Source: Candidatus Nitrosomarinus catalina (lineage in GTDB: Archaea; Thermoproteota; Nitrososphaeria; Nitrososphaerales; Nitrosopumilaceae). From it: a stretch of DNA of 64,000 nt. Position 1 is the stretch's first letter. Each line of letters begins with the position of its first letter. The position numbers were made by a program, and so were the translations under genes. Location of the stretch: contig NZ_CP021324.1 of the NCBI RefSeq assembly GCF_002156965.1, positions 220,988 to 284,987 on the forward strand, written 5' to 3'. The notes beneath the pieces were generated by a model that saw only the letters and a program-made list of their open reading frames with translations, ran no database searches and was not told the origin of the DNA. Positions 36,590-46,112 of this stretch are shown here, piece by piece.

Positions 36590-36868
36590 TTAGACTAGGG
36601 AATTTAAAATTCTAGCAAGATTAAGATCGTTATTTGTAATGCCGCCTGCATCATGAGTCGTTAAATCTATTGTAATTCTATTGTACACATTAAACCATTC
36701 TGGATGATGATTCATTTTTTCAATTTCCATGGCAGCTCTAGTCATAAATCCAAATGCTTGATTGAAACTATCAAATTGAAATTCTTTATGCAATTTATTA
36801 TCTTTAATATTCCATCCTTCTAATTTCTTCAATTCTTCTATAATTTCTGCTTCTGATACTCTCATCAT
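36590..36868 (-). CDS. Pterin-4a-carbinolamine dehydratase
   Basis: A 92-residue protein with the PCD motif [EKH]xHHPEW: here [14 protein letters not shown], plus a later [19 protein letters not shown] recycles carbinolamine pterins; in prokaryotes it may also serve molybdopterin-related or unknown pterin roles. It is one gene upstream of the QueD fusion, so two pterin-related genes sit together. Confidence 0.93.
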   Translation of the reverse strand: MMRVSEAEIIEELKKLEGWNIKDNKLHKEFQFDSFNQAFGFMTRAAMEIEKMNHHPEWFNVYNRITIDLTTHDAGGITNNDLNLARILNSLV

Positions 36869-36913
36869 ACCAACTTTGAGAACTTGTTAAATTAAAAGAT
36901 TGATAAATGATTC

Positions 36914-37411
36914 TTACCAGAGATTTCCTTGCATTTTTAAAATTGATCTAATGTCTTTTGAAATTGTATCTAATGTTTTTACATCATAATTAGCATTTGT
37001 GAAATCTATTGACGTAAATGTAGCCCCATCAAAATTTGTATGTCTTAAATTTACATTACTTAGATTAGTATTTGCTAAATCTGCATTTCTTAAATCTGCA
37101 TAAAATAAATCAGCTCCACTGATATTCGCATTTGTTAGATCAACACCATACATGTCTGTATCCCAAAGTTTTGCATTACTTAGATTCACATTTTGTAAAT
37201 TTGCTCCTCTTAATTTTACATTAAATAATATTGTATCACTCAAATTAGAGCCGGTTAAATCAGCTCCACTAAAATTAGCATTGTGAATGTCTCTGTTTTT
37301 CAGATCAACATTTTTTAAATTTGTATTGGAAAAATTTCTTCCAATTAATTCTTCATATTCAAAATCTACTTTTGAAAAATTTCTTTTTTTAAAAATATCT
37401 TCAGGCTCCAT
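36914..37411 (-). CDS. Pentapeptide-repeat protein
   Basis: A 165-residue protein with about 20 pentapeptide repeats of the A(D/N)LxN type across residues about 25-145 (for example NANFSGADLTGSNLSD). It would fold as a right-handed quadrilateral beta helix. Some such proteins mimic DNA, but the role here is unknown. It is the first gene of the minus-strand run toward valS. Confidence 0.92.
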   Translation of the reverse strand: MEPEDIFKKRNFSKVDFEYEELIGRNFSNTNLKNVDLKNRDIHNANFSGADLTGSNLSDTILFNVKLRGANLQNVNLSNAKLWDTDMYGVDLTNANISGADLFYADLRNADLANTNLSNVNLRHTNFDGATFTSIDFTNANYDVKTLDTISKDIRSILKMQGNLW

Positions 37412-37521
37412 TTTTTATTCAGTAAAAATCTTAATTATTACCGTGCTTATGACTATTTTCTTTAAGCATTCCTAGTTTATGGAAATATATGTAAAATTAA
37501 TTTTAATACTTTAGACGATAA

Positions 37522-38277
37522 ATGGAATCAATTAATCAAATTTTATTAGAAAATATTAAAAATTCTATTTCCGAAGTAGTTCCTAAAAAGAAAATAGGTA
37601 TTGCTTTTTCTGGTGGTGTTGATAGTACATTAGTTTCAAAAATATGTACTGATATGGGATTTGATGTTGTTTTACTAACTATTGGTTTTTCTGAATCTCA
37701 TGATATCCTATTTTCTAAAGAAGTTAATCAACAACTGAATTATTCTCATCATATTTTAGAAATTGATCCTGAAACCTTTCCAGAAATTACTTCAAATATA
37801 CATAAAGTAATTGCTACTGATAATTTATCTTGGAATGAAAATTGTATTGCTTTTCATTATGTTTCAAAACTTGCAAAAAGTTTGAATCTTGATGTTGTAA
37901 TTACAGGTAACGGTATTGATGAATTATTTTGTGGATATAATGCCTATCGTGAAGCTTTTGCTGGTGGTCAAACTAAAATCAATGAAGTCATGGATTTAAA
38001 ATTAGAAAATGAATTAAAAATGATGAAAGCTGTGAATGTTATTTCTTCAGAGTTTGATGTAAAAATCCTACAACCGTTGCTTTCTGCCAAATTCATTGAA
38101 TATGCCAAAACCATTCCTGTTACTGAAAAAATTCATAGTTCTGATGATCTATATCGCAAGCATGTCATACGCAAATTAGCTAGTGATGTTGGCGTTCCTG
38201 AAATTTCTTGCAGTAAAAGAAAAAAAGCATTACAATATGGTTCTAAAATTCATAAATCGTTACTGAAAACTAGATAA
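37522..38277 (+). CDS. Stand-alone asparagine-synthase-like ATP pyrophosphatase
   Basis: A 251-residue protein with the PP-loop SGGVDSTL (around residues 30-37) and a second ATP-site segment GNGIDELFCGYNAY, which match the synthetase domain of AsnB. The N-terminal glutaminase domain is absent. It may use free ammonia, plentiful in an ammonia oxidiser, or amidate or adenylate another substrate. The last eight bases overlap purB convergently. Confidence 0.85.
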   Translation: MESINQILLENIKNSISEVVPKKKIGIAFSGGVDSTLVSKICTDMGFDVVLLTIGFSESHDILFSKEVNQQLNYSHHILEIDPETFPEITSNIHKVIATDNLSWNENCIAFHYVSKLAKSLNLDVVITGNGIDELFCGYNAYREAFAGGQTKINEVMDLKLENELKMMKAVNVISSEFDVKILQPLLSAKFIEYAKTIPVTEKIHSSDDLYRKHVIRKLASDVGVPEISCSKRKKALQYGSKIHKSLLKTR

Positions 38278-39634
38278 ATTTTTTTACAGTTTTATGAACT
38301 GATTTTTCTACATTACTGATGATCTTTGGTGATGCCCCAAGATGTTTTTCCGGTGAAAAAATTGAATCGATTTCATTATTTGTTAATTTTGAAGTGAATG
38401 CTTTATCGTTTTTAATTGCATCCTTGTACAGCATTCCTTTGTCATTTGCCTCAAATGCAACTCTTTGTACATCTCTATATGCTACAAATCTTGGAATTCC
38501 TTTTTTGATGAGTGCCTCTAAAACAAATTCTGCAAAAATTTGTCCTTTTGTAATGTATAAGTTATCTACAATTCTCTTTTCATTTACCATCAAATTTGAA
38601 ACAATTCTGGTCATTGTTTCTAACATTTCGTCAACTAAGATTGAGACAGTTGGTATAACAAATCTTTCATTAGCTGAATTTGAAAGATCACGTTCATGCC
38701 ATAATGGAATATTTTCAAAAGATAATGCAACTTGACTTCTTACTAATTTTGACAATGATGATACACGTTCACTTTTTATTGGATTTCTTTTAACGGGAAC
38801 TGCGCTACTTCCCATTTGACCTTTTTTGAATTGTTCTGCAACTTCCCCTATTTCAGTTCTTTGCAAATTTCTAATTTCTATTGCAATTTTTTCTAATGTT
38901 GCTCCAATCAACGCTAATTCAAATACATATTCAGCATATCTTTCTCTAGGAACAACTTGTGTTGTAACTTCTGCTGGGAATAATTTTAATCTCTTTGCAG
39001 CTCTTCGTTGTACTTCTAGTGATTTTGCACCCATTAGGGAACCTGTTCCGACAACTCCTAATGTTTTACAAATTAAAATTCTTTTTTTAATTTCTTCAAT
39101 GCGTTCTACATGTTTTGCCATTTCTGCTGCCCAATTAGCAAATTTTAATCCAAATGAAATAATACTTGCATGTTGTCCATGAGTTCTACCTACTGCTGGT
39201 ATTTTTGAATATTTGATAGATTTTTTTGCAAGAATTGATGCCATTTTTGCAACTTTAGGTTCAATAATTTGTAATGCATCTCTCATTTGCATAGAATTAC
39301 TTGTATCTACTAAATCATTACTTGTTAGGCCATAGTGAATCCATGGTCTTGCATTTTTAGAACATTTCTCGCTTAATGATTCTACTAATGCAGCTGTATC
39401 GTGATCACTTTTTGCTTCTAATTGTTTAATTCTTTTTGCAGTAATTTTACCTGACATTGCAGCTCTGTGAATTTCTTTACCAATTGTTTTTGAAATCATT
39501 CCTATTTCACTCTGAGAAATTGCAGCAGCACCTTCAATTTCTAATTGATAATCAACTTTTTTTTGTTCACTGAAAATTTCCATCATTTCTTTGGTCCCAT
39601 AACGACCATTATCAATAGGTAAAATTGCCAACAT
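38270..39634 (-). CDS. purB: Adenylosuccinate lyase
   Basis: A 454-residue fumarase/aspartase-superfamily enzyme: TSNDLVDTSNSMQ, VGRTHGQHA (catalytic His) and the signature GSSAVPVKRNP near residue 270. It acts in two steps of purine synthesis, and the partner purA is at 55448. Two tandem copies of a CTACTTGTTTTT-type element lie just upstream of its start. Confidence 0.96.
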   Translation of the reverse strand: MLAILPIDNGRYGTKEMMEIFSEQKKVDYQLEIEGAAAISQSEIGMISKTIGKEIHRAAMSGKITAKRIKQLEAKSDHDTAALVESLSEKCSKNARPWIHYGLTSNDLVDTSNSMQMRDALQIIEPKVAKMASILAKKSIKYSKIPAVGRTHGQHASIISFGLKFANWAAEMAKHVERIEEIKKRILICKTLGVVGTGSLMGAKSLEVQRRAAKRLKLFPAEVTTQVVPRERYAEYVFELALIGATLEKIAIEIRNLQRTEIGEVAEQFKKGQMGSSAVPVKRNPIKSERVSSLSKLVRSQVALSFENIPLWHERDLSNSANERFVIPTVSILVDEMLETMTRIVSNLMVNEKRIVDNLYITKGQIFAEFVLEALIKKGIPRFVAYRDVQRVAFEANDKGMLYKDAIKNDKAFTSKLTNNEIDSIFSPEKHLGASPKIISNVEKSVHKTVKKFI

Positions 39635-39727
39635 CTTGGTAATTGTATATTAGAAAATAAATCTACTTGTTTTTCTACTTGTTTTTGCGATCATTATGGG
39701 ATTAATTCTATCGGTAGCGCTTTTTGC

Positions 39728-39883
39728 TTATTTTTGTTTAATTCCTGTATCTGATAATACCCATTCTAGTGCTTTCAAATAACCTTGTTTGAAATTTTTT
39801 TCATCAATTGCCCAATCAGGATTTGCTCTTAACTCGGCAAGTAATTGATTTGCTTTTTGTGTAATTATTGATTTTTCTAACAT
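39728..39883 (-). CDS. Small conserved-looking protein, 51 residues
   Basis: A short frame from ATG 39883 to TAA 39728: starts MLEKSIITQKANQLLAEL, with NPDWAIDEKNFKQGYLKALEW in the second half. Amphipathic helices with a central Trp; soluble. It fills an otherwise unexplained gap between purB and rtcB. No family recognised; codon pattern supports coding. Confidence 0.6.
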   Translation of the reverse strand: MLEKSIITQKANQLLAELRANPDWAIDEKNFKQGYLKALEWVLSDTGIKQK

Positions 39884-39972
39884 AATCTGATTTGATTCTG
39901 ATTGATTTAAAATTATTCTTAGAATACTTATGATGATTTAAATTGGATTGAAAGAAAATTCTACCGATACTA

Positions 39973-41421
39973 ATGTCTTCAGCAAATCCAAAGAAAATTG
40001 GAGAAAATCATTATCAAATTGATGCTGATTCAAATCTTGGAATGAAAGTTCCTGTTAGGATTTATGCAAATGAGGCATTGCTCCAAAAAATGTTATCTGA
40101 TAGGACTATAATGCAGGCTCGAAACGTTGCTTCAATTCCCGGAATTGTTAGTCATAGTGTTGTTTTACCTGATGGACACGAGGGATATGGATTTCCGGTA
40201 GGTGGAGTTGCAGCTATGGATGCTGAAGAAGGCATGATCAGTCCAGGTGGTGTAGGATATGATATTAATTGTGGGGTAAGATTACTCCGTTCAAATTTAA
40301 ATGAACAAACTGTTCGTTCAAAATTAAAAGATTTAGTTAATGATTTGTTTAGTTCTATTCCTTCTGGTGTTGGTTCAAAAGGTGCAGTCCGTTTAACAAA
40401 TTCAGAATTAGATGAAGTTTTAGTTAATGGTGTAAACTGGGCTATTGAACACGGATATGGTTCATCAAATGACTCTGATGTTTGTGAAGAAAATGGCAAA
40501 ATTCCAAATGCAGATCCAAACAAAGTTTCTGATAAGGCAAGAAAACGGGGAGCTCCTCAACTTGGAAGTCTTGGTTCTGGAAATCACTTTCTTGAAATTC
40601 AAAAAGTTGAAGAAATACATGATGAAGAAGCTGCAAATAGAATGGGCATTAAAGAAGGAACAATCACTGTTTTAATTCACTGTGGTTCTAGAGGATTTGG
40701 CCATCAAGTATGTAGTGATTACCTTCGTGTTGCTGAACAAGCTATGGAAAAATATAACATCAATTTGCCTGACAGAGAACTTGCTTGTGTTCCAAATAAT
40801 TCTGAAGAAGGTGAATCGTATAGAAAAGCAATGTTTACTGCATTAAATTTTGCATGGAGTAATAGACAAATGATTACTCATTGGACTAGAAAATCATTTG
40901 AACGTGTATTTTCTCAAACAGAATCTGATTTGGATATGAAATTAGTTTATGATGTAGCACACAATATTGCAAAAGTTGAAAAACATAATGTTAATGGTGA
41001 AGAAAGAAAATTAGTTGTTCATAGAAAAGGTGCAACACGTGCTTTCCCTTCTAATCGTAATGAAATCCCTTCCAAATATCGCGATTTAGGTCAACCTGTT
41101 TTGGTACCTGGTTCCATGGGCACCTCGAGCTGGATTTTATTGGGTAAATCCAATTCCATGGATCTCAGTTTTGGTTCTACTGCTCATGGCGCAGGAAGAA
41201 CAATGTCTAGATCAAAGGCTCGACGTAATTTTACTGAAGATAGTGTAAAGAAATCTCTTAATGATAAAGGGATATTTATCAAAGCACTTACTCGTGATGG
41301 AGTTGTGGAAGAAACTCCTCAAGCTTACAAAGATGTTGATTCTGTAGTTAATGTATCGCATAATTTGGGAATTGCAACTAAAGTTGCAAAATTAGTGCCT
41401 ATAGGAGTGATAAAAGGATGA
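39973..41421 (+). CDS. rtcB: RNA ligase RtcB (tRNA splicing)
   Basis: A 482-residue RtcB with its metal/GMP-binding motifs: GVGYDINCGVRLL (Cys ligand), GSGNHFLEI, HCGSRGFGHQ, and the guanylylated-His segment in TAHGAGR. It joins tRNA exons after intron removal, and the two-intron tRNA-Leu in this window is a natural substrate. Overlaps the PDCD5 gene by four bases. Confidence 0.97.
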   Translation: MSSANPKKIGENHYQIDADSNLGMKVPVRIYANEALLQKMLSDRTIMQARNVASIPGIVSHSVVLPDGHEGYGFPVGGVAAMDAEEGMISPGGVGYDINCGVRLLRSNLNEQTVRSKLKDLVNDLFSSIPSGVGSKGAVRLTNSELDEVLVNGVNWAIEHGYGSSNDSDVCEENGKIPNADPNKVSDKARKRGAPQLGSLGSGNHFLEIQKVEEIHDEEAANRMGIKEGTITVLIHCGSRGFGHQVCSDYLRVAEQAMEKYNINLPDRELACVPNNSEEGESYRKAMFTALNFAWSNRQMITHWTRKSFERVFSQTESDLDMKLVYDVAHNIAKVEKHNVNGEERKLVVHRKGATRAFPSNRNEIPSKYRDLGQPVLVPGSMGTSSWILLGKSNSMDLSFGSTAHGAGRTMSRSKARRNFTEDSVKKSLNDKGIFIKALTRDGVVEETPQAYKDVDSVVNVSHNLGIATKVAKLVPIGVIKG

Positions 41422-41828
41422 GCGACGAAGATTCTGAACTAAAGAGATTACAGGCTAAACGTTTAGCTGAAATGCAAAAAAATATTTCCACACGAGATGA
41501 GACTATTGAAACTCCAGAATCATCTGAAGAAAAAACTGCTAATCCCAGAGATGTGTTAGTTAAACAACTGGGATTTAGGGGATTGGAAGTTTTAACAAAT
41601 GCTGAATCTCAGTTTCCAAATGAGACTAAAATGATCATTGATAAATTATATGAATTAATTAAAAATGGAGAAATTACTGAGAATCTTGACGGTGGAAAAT
41701 TATTGGGATTGTTTCGTTCAATTGGATTAAGTGTAAGGATGGATACTAAAATTAACATTCAACAAGATGGAAAGTTTGTTTCTTTAACAGATAAACTTAG
41801 TAACAAATCTAATGATGATGTAGAATGA
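41418..41828 (+). CDS. PDCD5-family DNA-binding protein
   Basis: A 136-residue protein with the TFAR19/PDCD5 pattern: N-terminal charged helix (ELKRLQAKRLAEMQ), then a three-helix core (RDVLVKQLGFRGLEVL...MIIDKLYELIKNGEI) and a basic strand-like tail. In archaea PDCD5 binds nucleic acid and is often near translation genes. Coupled to rtcB upstream and to a small unknown gene downstream by four-base overlaps. Confidence 0.75.
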   Translation: MSDEDSELKRLQAKRLAEMQKNISTRDETIETPESSEEKTANPRDVLVKQLGFRGLEVLTNAESQFPNETKMIIDKLYELIKNGEITENLDGGKLLGLFRSIGLSVRMDTKINIQQDGKFVSLTDKLSNKSNDDVE

Positions 41829-42136
41829 GTATTACTCTAGAAATTGGAACGCAAAATTATTTGGATGATCTACTTTGTATAAAAAAACATCTTTCTCATA
41901 TGGAAAGTCTTTTGAATTGTTATGCTAGCTATAATCTTAGTGAACCTTCATCAAAATTTGGTTGGACATTTTTTAAATTAGAATTCAAGTCAAATTTTCA
42001 AATTAGTATATCTGAAAAATTTTCTGATATCCTTGCAAAATATCAATACAATGATGATGCAGGAAAATTTACTAAATTTATGAGTGATTATTTTGCTGCT
42101 AGAGGTTGTAATGTTAAAGTAAATTCTATTACTTAG
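41825..42136 (+). CDS. Hypothetical protein, 103 residues
   Basis: A soluble protein translationally coupled to the PDCD5 gene (four-base overlap). Strand-helix mix with an aromatic central segment ([12 protein letters not shown]). No family recognised. Its end overlaps the convergent uS11 gene by four bases. Confidence 0.65.
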   Translation: MSITLEIGTQNYLDDLLCIKKHLSHMESLLNCYASYNLSEPSSKFGWTFFKLEFKSNFQISISEKFSDILAKYQYNDDAGKFTKFMSDYFAARGCNVKVNSIT

Positions 42137-42636
42137 ACTCTTCTTCCTCTTTTACCACCTTTCTTTCTGGTAGTATCGTGAGGAATTGGTGTTACATCAT
42201 CAATTCTTCCAATTTTAAATCCACCTCTTGCAAGTGCTCTGATTGCTGCTTGTGCACCTGGACCTGGAACTCTTGAACCAACTCCTCCTACTGCACGAAC
42301 TCTGATATGAAATCCTGTGAATCCTTTTGTTCTTGTTGATTCAACTACTGCATTTGCAGCTTTCATTGCAGCAAATGGTGATGATTCGTATCTGTCTGCA
42401 TTAACATGGTTTCCGCCAGAACTGATGGCCACTGTTTCGCCACCTGTAAGATCTGTCATATGAATAATTGTATTATTGTAACTGCTGTAAATGTGAGCAA
42501 TACCCCATTTTTCTGGACCTTCCTTTTTAGCCTCAGGTTGATTTTGTGTTTCAACTACTGCCTCAGTTTCTTGTGTTTCAACTACTGCCTCAGTTGTTTC
42601 AACTGGTGCTTCTACTTCGGCTTCTATTTCTGACAA
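42133..42636 (-). CDS. rps11: 30S ribosomal protein S11 (uS11) with acidic N-terminal extension
   Basis: A 167-residue protein. Residues about 42-167 are a typical uS11 ([34 protein letters not shown]-terminal basic [10 protein letters not shown]). Residues 1-40 form an unusual acidic, Glu/Val/Thr repeat tail with a duplicated TEAVVETQ-type unit. It stands apart from other ribosomal genes here. The 30S platform role is certain; the extension's role is unknown. Confidence 0.95.
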   Translation of the reverse strand: MSEIEAEVEAPVETTEAVVETQETEAVVETQNQPEAKKEGPEKWGIAHIYSSYNNTIIHMTDLTGGETVAISSGGNHVNADRYESSPFAAMKAANAVVESTRTKGFTGFHIRVRAVGGVGSRVPGPGAQAAIRALARGGFKIGRIDDVTPIPHDTTRKKGGKRGRRV

Positions 42637-42751
42637 TGTTTACCAGATCTTAAAGGGTTTAAAAAACATTGATTTCAGAAAATCATTTGATTTTGGTCAC
42701 TTGGGTTAAAATGATTCATTATTCATATACTGTAATTTATGAATATTTTTG

Positions 42752-43072
42752 ATGGCTTCTATTGTTTTACTACTAATTATTGTTGCAGTATCTGTTGCAT
42801 TATTGGGTTCTGTTTTAATCCAAAATCTAACATCGATCAATGATGTACTTTTATCTCCAATAGAAAAAAAATGTCAAGAAATTGCAAATGAAGGATACAG
42901 GATGCATGCCTTATACCCCAATTCAAACCCCGACGACCTTCTAGAAAATGATAGGAAACGATTGTTATATCTTGATGATTTGTGGATGAAAGAATGTGTT
43001 TCGGTTTTACCAACTGAGTCAATTTTTAAAATTGTAAATAATGTTGAGAGAGATTTTTCTTTTGGTCAATAA
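42752..43072 (+). CDS. Small membrane-anchored protein, 106 residues
   Basis: Starts at ATG 42752 (MASIVLLLIIVAVSVALLGS) with one N-terminal membrane helix and an exported or cytoplasmic domain containing two cysteines (KKCQEI and KECVSV) that may form a disulfide. No family recognised. Its 3' end abuts the convergent thiL. Confidence 0.68.
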   Translation: MASIVLLLIIVAVSVALLGSVLIQNLTSINDVLLSPIEKKCQEIANEGYRMHALYPNSNPDDLLENDRKRLLYLDDLWMKECVSVLPTESIFKIVNNVERDFSFGQ

Positions 43073-44023
43073 TTACTTAAAATGTTTCCACCCTAAATCT
43101 TTTAATTTGAATTCCTCATTTTGATTTTGTATAAACACCCCTTTTCCTAATTCTACGTAACCAATTTCAATAATTGGTGTTTTTAATAATATTGAATTTT
43201 TTATTATAATTTTTCTATATTTTGAAGGAATTGTAAATACAAATTCATACTCCTCACCTCCATGAAATATTGCTGAATTAAAATCTCTATTGTGCTTTTT
43301 AAAATAATTTTCTAAATCTCTGTTAATTGGTATTTTATTAATAACAAATTTTTTTTTACTTTGTTTTGACATTTCATTTAATGTTGTTGATAAACCATCA
43401 CTAGAATCCATAGATGATGAAAAATATCTTTTATTTTTTAGTCCATAATCCAGTCTTGGTTTTGGATTTATAACTGATTTAACAGATTTTTTTATCAAAT
43501 TGTTTATTTTTTTATTATTTCCCAAAAGAATCTCTAATCCTAATGATGTGTATCCAAATGGACCTGTTGTAAATATCAAATCCCCTTTATTGGAACCTTT
43601 TCTAGTAACAATCCTATCTGATTTTCCAAAAATACAAACGTTAAAGACAATTTCTTTTCCTTCATTTGTATCTCCTCCAACTATTGAAATTTCATATTCT
43701 TTGCATGCTTTTTTAAATCCATTTGCAATATTGTTAATTTCTTTTGTTGAAATAGATTTAGGTATGTTTATTGAAATTATTCCATATTCTGGCTTAACTC
43801 CTTTAGATGCAAAATCACTCACACATGCAATTACGCTTTTTCGTGCTGCATCTAATAATCCCATTTTTTGTGGAATGTCTGTGCTCTGAACCATTGTATC
43901 TGTTTTTGCTATGATTTTTGTTTTTCCTAAGGTAAATTTTTCAACATCCTCAGAAATAAATTTTTTATTCCCTAATTTTCTTTGAAAAATATCAATTATT
44001 TTTTTTTCATCTAATTTTTTCAT
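43073..44023 (-). CDS. thiL: Thiamine-monophosphate kinase
   Basis: A 316-residue ThiL: KTDTMVQSTDIP near residue 40, GGDTNEG and SSMDSSDGLSTTL in the AIR-synthase-like fold, FHGGEEYEFVFT near the C-terminus. It phosphorylates thiamine phosphate to the diphosphate cofactor. The N-terminus overlaps the phosphohexomutase stop by 17 bases, so they share an operon. Confidence 0.93.
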   Translation of the reverse strand: MKKLDEKKIIDIFQRKLGNKKFISEDVEKFTLGKTKIIAKTDTMVQSTDIPQKMGLLDAARKSVIACVSDFASKGVKPEYGIISINIPKSISTKEINNIANGFKKACKEYEISIVGGDTNEGKEIVFNVCIFGKSDRIVTRKGSNKGDLIFTTGPFGYTSLGLEILLGNNKKINNLIKKSVKSVINPKPRLDYGLKNKRYFSSSMDSSDGLSTTLNEMSKQSKKKFVINKIPINRDLENYFKKHNRDFNSAIFHGGEEYEFVFTIPSKYRKIIIKNSILLKTPIIEIGYVELGKGVFIQNQNEEFKLKDLGWKHFK

Positions 44024-45305
44024 AATTCTCTTTTACCAATTGTATAGTGTCATTGACAATCATTTTACATTTTTCTTTATCATTTGATTCCCCTGAAATT
44101 CTAATTATGTCTTCTGTGTTTGATTTTCTAATTAAAATCCATGTGTCTTCATCAATAATCGCTTTAATTCCATCACGTGTATCTATCTCTGAATATTTTT
44201 TCATGAAACTATTTTTTACATTTTCAATTATTCTTTCATGATGATTCGAATCAACTTTTATTTTCTCTCTTATTTGAAAATAATTTTCCATATAATTTAT
44301 TATTTCAGTAAATTTTGAATTTTTTAACATTGATGCTATTAAACCACTTGTAAGAATACCTTCTCTACAATAATTAAATTCCGGTAAAATAAATCCCGCA
44401 CTACTTCCTTCTCCACCAGCTTGCGAATTATTCTTTATCATATCTTCTATTACATTTGCTTCTCCTACTTTTGATCTTACAACTATTCCACCTTTTTCTT
44501 TGATGAATTTTTCAATTGAAACACTAGTGTCTAAACTCAAAACAAACTTTTTGTATCCTAATTCCAATGATTTTGCAACACCTAAACCAAGTGTTATGTC
44601 TGGAGTCTGTTTTTTTCCTTTTCTTACAACCACTAAGCGATCTCCGTCTAAATCAAATGCAAATCCAATCTCTTTATCGTTTGTAATCTTACTTAATTCA
44701 ATTAATTCCTCTGATGTAGGATCTGGGCCTCTAGAACAGCCTAAAAGTTCTTGATTAATTATTTCTACATCACATCCAATTTTTCTTAGTAAATTTTCTG
44801 CAAAATCTTTTGCTGCTCCTCCTCCATTATCTATTACAATTTTAGGTGAATTTTTTACATTACCAATGATTTTGCTTGCATCTTCAACATATGTTGATTT
44901 AATTTGCTTAATTTTACCAATTTTTGATTTTAAAATTTTTTGATGATTAATTATGTTGGGGAGTTCTTTTTCATTAATGCCTCTTCCATCCAAAATGAAT
45001 TTCATTCCATTCCATTCTATTGGATTGTGTGATGAAGAAATAATTATTCCTGCCCCATATTTTCTTGATTCTCTAAATACTACTGGAGTGGGTACCATTC
45101 CTAAATCAAAAACATCAATTCCATTTTTCATTAGAACTGCACTGATTGTTTCTTGAATCATTTTTCCAGAAGGTCGTGTATCTCTTCCAATTACACATTT
45201 TTCAGATTTAATTAATGATGAAAAATTATTAGTAAATTCAATTATGTCTTTTAGATTAAGATCCTCTCCAAATATTCCTCTGATACCTGAAATTGTTTTT
45301 TTCAA
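44007..45305 (-). CDS. Phosphoglucosamine mutase/phosphomannomutase
   Basis: A 432-residue alpha-D-phosphohexomutase: phosphoserine loop ISSSHNPIEWNG (around residue 92), metal loop DLDGDRL (around residue 218), sugar loop GEGSSAGFI and phosphate-binding RISGES near the C-terminus. It interconverts hexosamine or mannose 1- and 6-phosphates for surface glycans. Substrate preference is not decided by sequence. tRNA-Thr lies divergently 53 bases away. Confidence 0.9.
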   Translation of the reverse strand: MKKTISGIRGIFGEDLNLKDIIEFTNNFSSLIKSEKCVIGRDTRPSGKMIQETISAVLMKNGIDVFDLGMVPTPVVFRESRKYGAGIIISSSHNPIEWNGMKFILDGRGINEKELPNIINHQKILKSKIGKIKQIKSTYVEDASKIIGNVKNSPKIVIDNGGGAAKDFAENLLRKIGCDVEIINQELLGCSRGPDPTSEELIELSKITNDKEIGFAFDLDGDRLVVVRKGKKQTPDITLGLGVAKSLELGYKKFVLSLDTSVSIEKFIKEKGGIVVRSKVGEANVIEDMIKNNSQAGGEGSSAGFILPEFNYCREGILTSGLIASMLKNSKFTEIINYMENYFQIREKIKVDSNHHERIIENVKNSFMKKYSEIDTRDGIKAIIDEDTWILIRKSNTEDIIRISGESNDKEKCKMIVNDTIQLVKENYEKIR

Positions 45306-45358
45306 TTACCCAAAGTCGGAAAGGCTTTTTATTAACTCTGATGGATTTATTCATTCGT

Positions 45359-45432
45359 GCCTTGGTAGCTCAGCCTGGTAGAGCACCTGATTCGTAATCA
45401 GTAGGTCGCGGGTTCAGATCCCGTTCAAGGCT
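45359..45432 (+). tRNA. tRNA-Thr (CGT anticodon)
   Basis: Acceptor GCCTTGG/TCAAGGC with U73 as in the other tRNA-Thr, anticodon loop TTCGTAA (anticodon CGT) on a stem with four strong pairs, T arm GCGGG-TTCAGAT-CCCGT identical to the GGT isoacceptor at 13964. No intron. Confidence 0.95.
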
Positions 45433-45471
45433 CTTTTAAAATTTTTAAAATCATTTGGAAAAATCGTTGTA

Positions 45472-45612
45472 TTATTCGTCTAGAGTTTCAATATCTATTT
45501 CTAATTCTTTGCCTAAACCTATCCACCATTGTTTTGTTTGTTCTGTCATGATCCCTTCTACTTTCTTAAAATGCTCCTTAATAGATCTGTCGGTTGATAA
45601 ATAATTGATCAA
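45472..45612 (-). CDS. Possible small protein, 25-46 residues
   Basis: A short frame ending at TAA 45472. ATG at 45549 gives 25 residues (MTEQTKQWWIGLGKELEIDI...); TTG at 45612 gives 46, including a charged amphipathic helix. It fills the gap after tRNA-Thr. Evidence is only the open frame and protein-like composition. Confidence 0.35.
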   Translation of the reverse strand: MINYLSTDRSIKEHFKKVEGIMTEQTKQWWIGLGKELEIDIETLDE

Positions 45613-45637
45613 TTAATAATTTTTTGTAAAATTATTT

Positions 45638-45832
45638 CTATTCTAATCCTGCTTGTTTTCTTTTTCTTTTTCTATACAAGATGATAATTAGAGTTGCACC
45701 TGCACATCCCCAAAATAATGGTGTTAATCCATTTCCAATACCAAGTGGTATCAGTGTATCTAATGCTCCAACAAATCCTAAAATCATAATTGATACAAGT
45801 ACTAATCCTATCATTTCTAGTATTTTTGACAT
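45638..45832 (-). CDS. Two-helix membrane protein, 64 residues
   Basis: Starts at ATG 45832 (MSKILEMIGLVLVSIMIL), preferred to TTG 45859. Two membrane helices flank a short LIPLGIGNGLTPLF loop and end in a basic RKRKRK tail. The second helix region PLFWG..G resembles PLFYG..G in the divergent neighbour at 45892, so the pair may be paralogues. Function unknown. Confidence 0.65.
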   Translation of the reverse strand: MSKILEMIGLVLVSIMILGFVGALDTLIPLGIGNGLTPLFWGCAGATLIIILYRKRKRKQAGLE

Positions 45833-45891
45833 ATTTTCTACTCTATTCTCTGGAATCAAAAAGATATATGGTTTTGTAAAATAGGTAAGGC

Positions 45892-46110
45892 ATGGACAAG
45901 TATCTTACAGTCATCTTAATTTTCATGGTTGTAGGAATTCCTATTGCTTGGGTTTCACCAATGAGTGGAGAAATACGCGAACAACCACTACTTCCACTAT
46001 TTTATGGCTCCATTGGAGGAATAATTTTCATTCTTTTCTACGGTGGATACAAAGATAAAAAAGCACGAGAGAAACTTAATGCTAAAAGAAAAAGATCTAA
46101 AAAGAAATAG
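45892..46110 (+). CDS. Two-helix membrane protein, 72 residues
   Basis: Two membrane helices (about residues 5-23 and 34-51) with a short acidic outer loop and a strongly basic C-terminus (KRKRSKKK). Divergent from the similar 64-residue gene. No family recognised. Its end lies two bases from the convergent winged-helix gene. Confidence 0.7.
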   Translation: MDKYLTVILIFMVVGIPIAWVSPMSGEIREQPLLPLFYGSIGGIIFILFYGGYKDKKAREKLNAKRKRSKKK

Positions 46111-46112
46111 AA

